64,000 nucleotides of DNA from Rhodocollybia butyracea (taxonomy: Eukaryota; Basidiomycota; Agaricomycetes; Agaricales; Omphalotaceae), in contig JADNRY010000032.1 of assembly GCA_015501585.1 (NCBI GenBank), forward strand, positions 124,001 through 188,000, read 5' to 3'. The position numbers were made by a program, and so were the translations under genes. Positions 10,951 to 21,170 of the stretch are shown here, one piece after another. Within the stretch, counting starts at the first letter, position 1, and each line of letters starts with the position of its first letter. Under the pieces are notes generated by a model. That model was not told the DNA's origin, did not search any database, and saw only the letters and a program-made list of their open reading frames with translations.

Positions 10951-11820
10951 CATCAGATGCCAGCAGATGCTGGTCACCCTGGATGTGCATGAGGAGAACT
11001 TAGAAGATACGGGTTCCGGAGGCTGTACATGGACAAACTGTGGTGCATTGTGTAACGTGTTGTCTTATGAATGGAACGAACCCACCGTTACTTCGACGGT
11101 CGACGAAGTCAGAGATAAGTTTTCTTTTATTCCTAGCGTACAAGGAAGAAGACTCCCGAATCCACACTCCATGGTTCTATGTACACTTTACAGCAAAGGC
11201 AGTCAGATAAGTATGGGGTAGTATTAGTTGTAACTTGTCAGGCTCAAAGCCATTCGGGTCGACAATATGTCTCTCCGGTCTCTCTCGATGGGGTCACTTT
11301 CAGCAGTGGGGGATACTGATACCCCGCCCTCTCCAATACATGATATCGGCTTGTGAGGAATCCCCCCGGGAGATGTGCCCGAATCACAGAAAATGCTTCT
11401 GGATTTTCTTACTATTCCAATCCTTATCTATTCTCAATTTCTAACAATTATCGGCTTGAACAGTGCAGGCACAATCCACTATATCTGTAATATGTATACG
11501 TAGTAGCATACACCTTCAAATATTTGGAAGACTTCAGCTTCAAGCTTCATGAGAAATAGTTTTAATTTCTTAAAGATGGGAAAGAAGACTTGGGCAGCAT
11601 CCACGGAAGCTCTAGGTACGATGAGATGCTCCACGGTCAGAGAGCCTAGTGAGGGGCAGGAGTTCTAGCGTTCTAGCTTTGGTCTGGAACTTGGAAGATC
11701 TCTTGTGAGTGACTCTCACTCAAAAGCAGAGGTTCGATGTAGCGTATTGCTTGAGAAAGATATCATGAATTGGAACCTCTTTTCAGCTCTGAGCTTCAAA
11801 TCACTTACTCGGGACATCTG
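10951..11820. other. Spacer between tandem units
   Basis: No gene is recognisable. A plus-strand frame at 10574-11221 overlaps the duplicated flank and has no motif support. Confidence 0.35.
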
Positions 11821-11880
11821 GTTTTCAAAAGTTACCAAATTTGGAAATAAAGATTTATTCGAATTACAAGTATCGTATCG

Positions 11881-12230
11881 CTACGTATATATATACCCCG
11901 TCTTGTACTTCTTGTTTCTTATCGGAATTGCGAATGAATGGTTTTCTTGGACCGAATGCTTCCTTCCTTTCTCTCTCTCCGCTTCTGACGGCTTCTCTTC
12001 TTTGTTCGCGTCCAGAAGAGCAGGTGCGGCATGGTTACTCGTGCCGGGAGAAGCAGAGTTAGGCAAAACAGCGGGAGCCTGAGGGTCCTTAGCTACGCCC
12101 TTCATTATCTCGACGTTCCGTATTGGCGTATATTGGTCATCCGCGTGAGAGTACTTTGTGTTTTCAAAGAGGTTTTTCTCCGTCTTCCCCTCCTCCTCAA
12201 AACTTGTCCGACGGAAAGCGCAATAAGGTT
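11881..12230 (-). pseudogene. C-terminal fragment of the tandem family (copy C)
   Basis: The minus strand reads MKGVAKDPQAP then LPNSASPG, ALLDANKEEKPSEAEREKG and RKHSVQE. This matches the C-terminal tail of copy B (SPNSASQDP, AESKHGGKRKHSLEV). The core and signal peptide are absent. The flank just downstream (about 11830-11880) is the family 3' region, also seen at 7085-7131 and 8485-8530 (AAAGATTTATTC..GTATCGTATCGCTA). It therefore represents the tail of a separate copy whose front was lost. Confidence 0.5.
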
Positions 12231-12314
12231 GGGATTTATTTGAATTAAATAAAGTGATCGTGTCGCTACCGCACCAGTATCTCTTCCTTTCGTCCTTCTG
12301 TTCTTTCATCTGCT

Positions 12315-12985
12315 TTAACCAGGGAGGTGTATGTTATGCTTCCGCATGATCAGAACCCCCAGAGCGTTTCTGACAGTAATGCTAGCCTCAGTCTGGCGCT
12401 CCTTCATCGCCAACACCCATGGTTCTACCAGCGGAAATTCCGTCAGAAATGCAAGATATTCCCGGTCCAGGATACTCTGCGCATGGGAATCGTGTAAGGG
12501 GTTATGAGCCTCTTCAACTACATGCCCGTCCTTGCCAGCGACAACTGAACCAAGCATGATGTAGTGTGAGGTGATGACATATGCATAGCATTCCCGGCCG
12601 TCCTCGTCGAAATCACAGAACTTGCCTCCAAAGAGCTTGTAATGAATCCTGATCGTGGGATCGAATTCCATCTCAGCGTCTGGAGTCTGACCTGCTGCTA
12701 AGACTATATTTTTCGGCCCCGGGTCTTTGATACTTGGCCCCATGGCATTAATGGATGCCTTAATGTGTTGCAGCGCTTCGGTTGCGACTTTTGATACTAG
12801 TTTACCGCGTTCATCGAACACCGTCACTGTATACTTGGTGGCATCGCGTCGCTCCTAGTTTTGGAATAGTCAATAAACCAGATTTGACGCATCATGGCAA
12901 GTCTTACCAGCGTTGGCATAGCACACGCAGGGGAAATGAGGAACGCGAGGAGGACAAAACCCAGCGAGTGACGTGTGAAGAACAT
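12315..12985 (-). CDS. Predicted secreted protein, tandem family copy D
   Basis: Exon 1 is 12908-12985 and exon 2 is 12315-12854, joined across a 53-nt intron (GTAAGA/CTAG) in phase 0, giving 205 residues. The signal peptide reads MFFTRHSLGF, then VLLAFLISPACAMPTL. Exon 2 begins ERRDATKYTVTVFDERGKLV. The core keeps IRIHYKLFGGKFC, CYAYVITSHYIMLGSVV and AGKDGHVVEEAH. Unlike copy B it ends soon after the core (LGVLIMRKHNIHLPG) and lacks the Lys/Glu-rich tail. The open frame and conserved splice sites argue that it is functional. Domain and role are unknown; secretion is inferred from the signal and the dibasic site. Confidence 0.65.
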
Positions 12986-13103
12986 CGAGGGAGATAATCA
13001 GATTATTTTTGTGTGAGAGCGTCGGAGATGAGATGCTGGCGAAAAAGCGGCGCGAGATGAGCGAACTGAACCAGCAGTTGGGGATTACTGTGCTCCTTCG
13101 TTT

Positions 13104-13113
13104 CATTTATATC
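13104..13113 (-). promoter_or_regulatory. TATA-like element of copy D promoter
   Basis: GATATAAATG on the minus strand about 120 bp upstream of the copy D start codon, at the position equivalent to the copy A element. Confidence 0.4.
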
Positions 13114-13389
13114 CTCGAGGCAATGGACATATGCATCTACAGTATAACAAGTTGACACGGAAAGATTTACTCCGATTATTGCCAATCTACGAAACACAGG
13201 CTCTTGAGTCCTGCGCTAGGAACAGGTCCTGGCAAATTGATGCGTTATCGGCGTTGACGTTGACTCGTTTTCCAGCTTTTGCCCTTGAGTTGGTTTTCAA
13301 GCACCACTGCAATTTTCTTGAGAACATTTGCTTGAAGGTCAGATGGGTGATGGTTAGTGCTAGGTGAGGGCGACTGATTAAAGAAATTG

Positions 13390-13770
13390 TAACTATTTAG
13401 CCTTTACCTCACACGTTCGAACGAGAGGATTCACCATCGTAACGGCAATACCCATTGGTACAGATATCTGCTCTGCCACCGCTTCCGGAGCTTCAAAAAG
13501 CGTATGTCTCGTCTTACGAGGTTGTTCACCACCCAGATTGTCGTCATCTGAGAAACATAATCAAACGAAAAACATTGGTAAGATTATCAGGATAGCAACC
13601 ACATCGCCTCTTTGATTCGAAAGCCTTCAAAAGGAAATACTTTTTGGGCCGAAAGCATGCTATCGTCCGGCACAGAATGAGGAAAACACTCGGGTTTGCT
13701 GCGCTGTTTCAGATGTTCGAAATCAAGGCGGAGGACGGCGGCAGGCCGCGGGTGGTCGAATGAAAAATTT
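13390..13770 (-). other. Unassigned coding-like stretch
   Basis: Two minus-strand pieces look coding by composition. One runs 13620-13755 (RLDFEHLKQRSKPECFPHS, then VFPFEGFRIKEAM). The second runs 13399-13555 (DDDNLGGEQPRKTRHTLFEA, then VPMGIAVTMVNPLVRTC) and ends at a stop. A plausible intron with a TTTCTCAG acceptor near 13550 separates them, but the phases do not join without a stop. It may be the decayed 3' end of a gene, or two exons I have joined wrongly. Family not recognised. Confidence 0.25.
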
Positions 13771-13818
13771 CATCATTTATCGCAACATAGATCGTCTTTA
13801 CATTTTCATCCAAGATTT

Positions 13819-15927
13819 CTACAGTGCTTCTCCTGCCAACCACCGTTGTACGAGGACCAAGGACTGAGTAGGTTTATCGTATGGCACCTAGATAAAACCC
13901 ATGACCAAGTCAGTGGTACTGCAAAAGAGACATACCACAAAACACATACCATATGACCAGCACCTTCGACCGTAGCAAACGTAAACAATCCTCCCTTTGC
14001 GCTCCGCGTAACACCCGCCTTTAAACCAGAGATATGCCAGTCACGGAGGTCTTGCGATGCAAATTCCTGGTGCCCACTCCACTCTAGGGCTTTGGACCAT
14101 CGTTCATTTCCAACCCAGTTACAGATCCAGTCGTATGATCCGACTAGACATGAGAGCAGGATTGTGAATCGCCATTTCTACTTCGAAGAGACGCTTATGG
14201 CTTACCATAGATCAGCACTCGGACACCACGCTCCAGTAATGCTGCGACGTATTCCTTGCTGGAATGTGCTATGTCCTGCGTTCTGCCGAATGCCTTACTG
14301 ACATCGTTGCTGCATGAGCTAAAGTTGGTCGGGATACTTGTATGAAGATCAACACCGATCTGGCTTCGAATGTCCGGTCGGGAGAGGAAATTGCTGATCT
14401 GTCTGAAGGAAGGGAAAAAATAAGATGTGGACGTCTACACGGCGCGAAAGTAAATGCTTACACAGTTACAGGATAACACAACGTTGTCTGGACAGTCCCA
14501 TTGCAAGGCGCGCTGATATCGTATGGATTGGCGCCTAGTATCCAAGGAGTGAGCGTCGACTGATGAATGTGTTGAATATAATACGCACCAGAAGCCCAAA
14601 ACGACGCCGAAAATGCTGTATCACAAAAATCCATCGCAGCACGACAGTTGATGCTGTCGTAAATATCAACGCAGGCTTCGCGAACCCACTTCTGGCAGCG
14701 AGGTATCTGCAAAGAATGAGACCACTAGAAATCTTATTAAGTGGCAGGTAGACCGACTATGTTCTTCATGGCGACGCAAGTGCTGATATCAAGAATGGGG
14801 TCGACAGATGCTGAAGTACAGGCCATGTCGTAGTACGAGGGTGTCATGGTTTCCCAATCTGTCATTCCATTTCCTGTCCAAAAATTCACTTCGCTGCTCC
14901 AGTACAGCGAACATTGAACGCACCAATCATCACTGAGGTGAGGTTTATGGGTGTCAACCCAGCCTCAATAAGTCGAGGATTTTGATCATAGACAGCCGCA
15001 GCAAACAGAGGAAGATAGCGGCCCTGGAATGGCGAGTCAGCGGAGAAGTCAAGTCGAAGGAGCAAAAAAAAACTCACTCCGTAAGATTCACCAGCCATGT
15101 GAAATCCTCGGCCCTTGAACTTGGTGAAATTCTCGAAGAAAATGGCAACAAATGCAGCGATATCTTTGGCGGCTTCTTCAGTGGTGCCCTGAAAGAACTG
15201 AGGATCAAATAGCCAACGAAAGACAGATAAACACGTACGACGGTCTCTCCGTATTCTGCATATGAAAACCCGACGCCAATCGGTTGATCAATGAAGAAAA
15301 CGTTGGCGTTTGTATTCCATGACTCGGGGTGGAATTTTGCACCGTCTTCGTCCAAAACTCTGCAAGGGCCTGGTATTGTCCAGAGTGAATAAGGATCCGG
15401 TCATCATGAGTGCTAGCCACGGACCAAGTTCCATGAAGAGTCCAAGTGAAGATGAACAGCCCGGTCCTATTCAAGATCATTGAGTCCAATTTCGAACATA
15501 CAATAACAAAAGACTACCTCACCTCCGTTGGTCCAGAAAATCACATCATCCGTGTCAGGATCATTTCTACTTTCAAAGAAGTAGAAGAAGAGATGTCTAG
15601 CTTCAATATCAATGTATCCAGTGTATGAACTGAACATCAAGTCAGAGAATGCGTCTGGCTTTGCGTATGAGTTACGCACTTTACAGTGGAGTCACAGAAA
15701 CTGCTCTTCTTGATTCTAACGCTGTGTCGAGGGAAGGAAGGATGTCCCAAGATCGAGAATTCGGAATCCCGCACATAAGATAAAGATTCCAGAGGTGTGA
15801 ACAGTTGAGAGTCGGTGGGCAAGTTCCCTGTGGATGAGTTCGAGCTGGAAAAGGATGCCAAAGGAACCTGTGAAGCTACGGCTCCGGATAATAGGACGAA
15901 AAGAAGGCCAAAGTTTCTACCGAGCAT
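13819..15927 (-). CDS. Serine carboxypeptidase (peptidase family S10), secreted
   Basis: Start at 15927 gives a signal peptide ([19 protein letters not shown]). About ten short introns can be resolved. Joined exons read [82 protein letters not shown], and [20 protein letters not shown]. The last holds the catalytic serine. The C-terminal part carries the catalytic aspartate in [15 protein letters not shown] and the histidine in EGAGHMVPYDKP, and it ends RWLAGEAL at 13819. All three catalytic residues and the NGGPGCSS oxyanion motif are present, and the length (about 500 residues) is normal for S10. These enzymes remove C-terminal residues from peptides at acidic pH in the vacuole or outside the cell. 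The gene lies downstream of the transporter on the same strand. Confidence 0.9.
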
Positions 15928-16517
15928 TGAGAATCGAAAGACGAAAGACGAGGCCCCATGGTGGTTGTCAAAATATAAACAGATTGCCGCCGGCCCGGCG
16001 CATTTACATGGGTGAATGCTCTCCTCCAATGAGCCTAAAGTAATTGGTAATAACCCTCTGTCCTGACAAGGTTCTATTTACTGGAACGGTTGCCCACCCG
16101 CTCTCGAGATGGCCTTAAGCTAACGTTGTTCGATGACCGAATCGCCCACTCCCTAACTAAAGAACAAACTCGACTCTTCTGGACGTAAGCACCTTCCAAC
16201 TTATGTAGTCCTCCTAGAAATCCTTAAACAACATTGAACACACAATGACTACGAACCATCTGCATTGAAGCTATTAATGCACACGCTATTTGACGTGGTG
16301 CTTGCTTGTAATCAAAAGGATAAGAATAACTGAACAATTTTGATCCGTTCCATAACTAGTCCGTGTACGAGTATGCCTACTGTTAGAACAAGTAACGACA
16401 TTGGGAGCAGGGGGAGTGAGGCGTGGTACTTAGTAGGCGGGGTGGGGAAGGGTGGGGAAAGGTGGGGAACCCCTCCGATTCGAAGGCCACCTTGGTACCA
16501 ACAGTTCGGCTCCGCGC
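15928..16517. other. Spacer between transporter and carboxypeptidase
   Basis: This would hold the carboxypeptidase promoter (minus strand) and the transporter 3' end. I see no gene or strong motif in it. Confidence 0.4.
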
Positions 16518-18614
16518 CTACTCTCCAACCAAGCTTGATATTGGACGCCTCTCCAGAATACGATACCCTGTACCCATCGAGCTCACGAGTAGTGTCAGCC
16601 CTGTAAATATAATGAGAGGACCCTAAAAACAACTGTCAGATTAAAAATTAAATAGCGTCGAAAAATACGGCCTTACATATCCTTCAAACCCATAGTTAGT
16701 ACGCGATTTATTGGTCAGATTCCAGGGATGAAGCAGTCCCGATGCTATAGGAGCCGCTAAAACATTCCCAATGCCTCTCCCTGTGGTAGTTTCCTTATCA
16801 GCCTAGACCCGTATACAACCGCGATTGTAGTCCACTTACCAGCAAATAAAATACTCATAAGAATCGAAGCCTGACGTGGATCATCTCCATCCACGGTCGC
16901 TACAAACCGAGGCCACAAGGCACACCAACTCGGGGCGAGGAAACCATAGATACACGCAAACACAAGGAGGGGGAGAAGGGTCTCTGCGAAGCCCCAGAGG
17001 AGGAAGACAGCCAGGGCAGAGCCAAGGGAGGACAGAAGGATGGACCAACGGACGTCGAGCAGGTCCGAAAGCCATCCCAAGAAAATAAGTCCGGGGACGG
17101 ATGCACCTGTGTAGAGGGTGAGGTTGTAAACGAATCGCAACAAGTTGAACTGACCATTGATGAATGAGAGCGCAAGAGTTCCGGAAGTCGTTCCGAGGCT
17201 CAAATCAGAAGCGAAAGCTACGGTCAGGAAAGTTCAGAAATCAGGGAAGACATACGAAAACAGGAGATATAGTCACTCGGTAGGTACAATGAAGGCAAGA
17301 AACTGGCTAGTCCTTGTGATAGATTCGCCATAAAAAGAATCCAGAAAGGGCTGTACTTCAAGAACCCAGTATTGACGCTACGGATGTCTACGACTTGCGC
17401 TACCGGAACTCGAGGTTTGTTGAAAGGAAGACAAGGCACAGAGAGGAAGAGAAACGCGAAGGCCTAGAAGCCACAACTCATAATTAGGTACAGCTCATCT
17501 CGACGTTGAACACTCACTAGTGACAGTAGTGTCGTTCTCCGGCCATATTTACTGAGAAGATTTTCGATAACAAAAGGAGTGACTACTCCTCCTACACCTG
17601 CCGCGAGTGCCTGTTACTGTGTTGTTCGCTGCTAATGTTCATGTATATAACATACCTGTACCGGAGTACATGACTCCGTTTGCCTGGACATAGACATATC
17701 TTAGCAAAAACGATCACAGGAAGGCAAAAAGAAAACTCAAGCTCACGATGCCTCGTTTTTGTGAGAACCATTCAAATAGATACGTCGTCGTTGGGAAGTA
17801 GAGTAGACCTGTCGCAGCGATGTATCAGCTTTTAGATGTTACTCGTACAAAAGGCATGGCTTACTTCCACCCAACGAGTACATAAATCCTTGCGTGATAA
17901 TCAAATGCCAGATTTTGGTCGAAAACGCAGCTCCTATTAATCCTGATACACATAGCAAAATCCCCAAAATCATTACAGTTCGCTTGTGTCGGGGGAACCG
18001 ATTGATGATAGGCAGAACAACTGGGGAAGAGAGATAAAGAACACCGCTAGCCATGGAGCCGACAAGGGCGAGGGAGGAGGAGGAATATTGTTTCAGGTCG
18101 GGATCAGTGGTGTAGAAGTTGAGGAATACTCCATAGGAGAACGGAGGTGACCTAATGCGAATGCGTCAGGTAACACGACTCGAAAGGCGGGGTCAGATAG
18201 TCTTACCAGACCAGAAATTCAATGAACCACGCGCTGGCAAGATACGCAAACGCGTGGAACCCACCGTCCTGGTGAGTATTCCCCGTCAACGTACGTTCAA
18301 ACGTAAGCATGAATAGTGCCGCACCATTGGGGGAAGAGAAATCGCATTTTCGGGTTCAATATTGAGACCCCGTGTGCTGGTTGCTGATAGTGGGACGCTA
18401 CTGGCACCAGAAAAATCGATACCATACTCATTTTCACCAATATTGTGAGAGACCGAAAAAGAAATCTCGTAGGGTCCCCCGGGGCTGTAAAGCTTAGTAA
18501 AACGTCAAGTCTGAGCGGAAGAAATTTGACCTACAGATCCTGGTCTAAGGAAGCAGGAGGATACGCAGGAATTTGTTCAAGTTCAATGCTAGAGGTGTCT
18601 GGCGAGTAGCTCAT
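16518..18614 (-). CDS. Major facilitator superfamily transporter (monocarboxylate-transporter type)
   Basis: The start at 18614 reads MSYSPDTSSIELEQIPAYPP. The frame can be followed through short introns. A 56-nt intron at about 18290 joins ISLPPM to DGGFHAFAYLASAWFIEFLV, the usual pre-TM1 motif. Next come PPFSYGVFLNFYTT, SGVLYLSSPVVLPIINRFPR, HKRTVMILGILLCVSG, LLYFPTTTYLFEWFSQKRGI, ANGVMYSGTGVGGVVTPFVI, FWILFMANLSQGLASFLPSL, GASVPGLIFLGWLSDLLDVR and GNVLAAPIASGLLHPWNL. The protein ends RRPISSLVGE at 16518. About twelve hydrophobic segments are visible. This type is usually called a monocarboxylate-transporter homologue in fungi; the substrate cannot be told. A decayed paralogue lies at 35280-37418. 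Confidence 0.8.
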
Positions 18615-18860
18615 TATGGTCGAAGTCTGAGATTCACAAGTACGAAGTACTGAGCTTTTAATGACTCGACGCGCGGCGAAGGGACGACAGGCGATTGCGC
18701 AATTGAATGCCCGTTACGGATCTTGAGGGCCCTTTCTCTCAATTCCATGTACCTTGTTCGCGCGAGGGCCGTGGTTCTAGCCTAAAGAACGAATGAAGTG
18801 TCTGTCTCGGTAAAGGAATGGCCAAGGAAAAGGATAGTAATCATATTCATGAGTGATTCT

Positions 18861-19725
18861 TCATCCAAGGTCAACGTACATTTCATAGTCCATATCATGG
18901 GAATCCCCCTTCTGGATGAGCACTGCGTGAGCCTCCAAGTCCATTGATATTCTGATATCAAAGTTAAGGAATATTTCGGACGAACCTCTTGCTGGAAGAT
19001 ATTCTAAGGCGGAGCGATTCGGAACTTGACAACATTGAATATTACTGATCACGTCTTGAACATTTAATAAAGCACGTTGTTTTGCAGGTCAAATCTACCG
19101 GGAAATTCCTCGTAGTCTGTTGCAACATACAACTCGAAGGGTTCAAAGGAGGGCCCTGGAAGATCCGCAAACCCGTTCCGAATTAAGGCGTATCTTTCTT
19201 GTCCATTTTCAGTTGTAAATTTTCCTGCTGAGCCGGAGTTAAGCGCAAATTGACCTGGGGAAGGCTAGGGGAGACTGGGGCGTTAACCGAAGGTCCGACA
19301 CGTCCGTGATTCGTACGTGTTTCCTATTTTTTGTACAAGTTTATTTCTCCGAATTTCTCCTGGTGAAACCGTGACCATCTCCAGATCCGATAATTTTACA
19401 GAACTATCTTGCCATGTCTCAAAGTCGCAGATCAGAGAGAGCAACATAGAAGGCGTTCGAAAGGAGTGAAAGATCGGTATCCAGATGATCCAGGCTATCG
19501 CCGCAAATGTTCTATCTTGATCTCTTCTCCTGGATCCTGTACATCTGGCTCGTACAGCATTCGTGGACTTGAAGAACGTTCATTGAAGCCGCCCGCCCCT
19601 CCATAGGTCCAGAAAGCTCGAGTCCAGCAGAATCCTCAATCTTCGATCAACGTATTGGCGGGAAGCAAGCGGGTGACACGATAGCACCGCCGGCCCTTGA
19701 GAACACGACAAAGGCTTCTTCCAAA
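18861..19725 (-). pseudogene. Unresolved gene or coding relic on the minus strand
   Basis: Consecutive pieces look strongly coding but lie in different frames. In order they are EEAFVVFSRAGGAIVSPACF (near 19680), FWTYGGAGGFNERSSSPRML (near 19580), LICDFETWQDSSVKLSDLEM (near 19410), LNSGSAGKFTTENGQERYAL then FEPFELYVATDYEEFPGRFD (19090-19260), and LEYLPARGSSEIFLNFDIRI to the stop at 18861. Splice sites that would join all of them without stops are not evident. It is either an intron-rich gene that I cannot solve by eye or a decayed one. I do not recognise the family. Confidence 0.35.
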
Positions 19726-19872
19726 GTATTTATTATAAGTAAGTACTCTGTCTTCAGTGCGACCAAAACGAGGCGATCAAGGTGGTCTCCGAAGTAACGG
19801 TTCCACGAGAGGTCCGCGCTCCAATGGTCAAAGCCTCATGTTTACTGGCTGGAAACACCTTTTGTGTGTTTC

Positions 19873-19880
19873 TATAAAAG
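19873..19880 (+). promoter_or_regulatory. TATA box of the phosphatase gene
   Basis: TATAAAAG lies 48 bp upstream of the ATG at 19928. An ATG at 19886 would be too close to the box to be transcribed with a leader, so this element decides the start codon choice. Confidence 0.5.
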
Positions 19881-19927
19881 CCTCTATGCCTCCTGTCAAC
19901 GTTTCTTCATCTTATATCCAATCCACA

Positions 19928-20900
19928 ATGTACAACCCCAGCCTCATCCGCACCGATATGATCAATACTTTTGACCAACAATCTGACCAACGTGCTCTCG
20001 CAAAGCTGAGTCCGGTTCAACGTCCCTATCCTCTCAACGCAATCTGTCCACGGCCTATTCCAAACTCTTACTGGGCTACACCGTTGATTCTGGCTTGCGA
20101 GTACCCATGGTCACCCAAAAACCCCTACAAGCCAAAACTTGATGCACTTCTCAAGGCCGGCGTGCGTACTTTTATCGACCTCACCGAGTGCGGAGAGCTA
20201 TCACCCTACTCCAGCATCCTCTCAGGGCGTGCTGAACTGCTGGGAATTGAACCTAAAACCATCGAGTATTATAATTTTCCTATTCGTGATCGGTCCTTAC
20301 CACCGAGTGTCGAATACCTATACTCTGTTTTGGATGTCCTACGTGACAATGAAATAAGAGGAAGAATCAGCGCTGTTCACTGTAGAGGAGGGATAGGGCG
20401 TAAATTCAACTAATTTGCTTCGTTCGTGTAACTGAAACTGACGAGTTGTTCTTGCTGACAGGTACAGGTATGGTAATTGGCTGCTGGCTAGTTCAGTCAG
20501 GAATTGCGAAGGACGGGGATGAAGCGCTGCAGATCATTGCAAAGGAGTGGTCCACAGTAGAAAAATGCAAGCGCTTTCCTCATAGTCCAGAGACCGGGCC
20601 TCAATTTGAGTTTGTCCAACGTTGGATACGAAGAGAAGAGTCCGAGTGCGGCAACTCGTGTAGAAGTAAGTGTGGGGATCGCTGGTATCTGTGCCGACTC
20701 AACATCTTACTTTTTATCGTAACAGACAGCAGCGAGATGCTGTTCCATAAAGCTGCGTCCCAGGTGTACCCGTTCAAGGCGCTACAGCTTGTCTTTATCG
20801 CACTTCTTTTGGGTGAGATGTTATTCCGATTGGGCCTGAACACACTTGATTATTTTCAGGATTTATGTTCTTTTTCATGACTGCGCTTGGTCGTCTTTAG
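19928..20900 (+). CDS. Tail-anchored protein tyrosine / dual-specificity phosphatase
   Basis: Four exons (19928-20399, 20462-20665, 20726-20812, 20860-20900) join in frame to 267 residues, with introns of 62, 60 and 47 nt. The active site HCRGGIGRTG spans the first intron (C152, R158) and is the complete C-x5-R phosphatase signature. NFPIRDRSLPP about 40 residues earlier supplies a likely general-acid aspartate. The C-terminus, reached only by splicing, is a single hydrophobic segment (FKALQLVFIALLLG, FMFFFMTALGRL) with almost nothing after it, so the enzyme is probably tail-anchored in an internal membrane facing the cytosol. The start was chosen from the TATA box at 19873. Substrate unknown. 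Confidence 0.8.
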
Positions 20901-21170
20901 ATGTGCCATCATTAGACTACCTTAGGTTCACTATCTCTAGTACCTCCCATTCACGCCCAATGCATGTAGTTATTGCAGAAGGCATATAGATCAGCACTAC
21001 TTACGATCAAGTATACTTGTATTTTCTCATACTTTACGAGACTGGTAATAGTACGAGTACACAGAGAGTAATTGGTAGACTGAGTATTGACTGTCTAATA
21101 CAAGATATCGCAGGCAAAGTGATTTTGAAGAGACATCAAATACAAGAACGCATCGAGTATATAAGACTAG

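Noticed and set aside
17580..17660. Apparent extra base in the transporter after VMYSGTG
   Set aside because: Using the later acceptor GCGGCAG keeps the frame into VGGVVTPFV.
18280..18420. Apparent frameshift near the start of the intact transporter
   Set aside because: A 56-nt GTGCGG...CACCAG intron joins LPPM to DGGFHAF in frame, giving the family motif, so no frameshift is needed.
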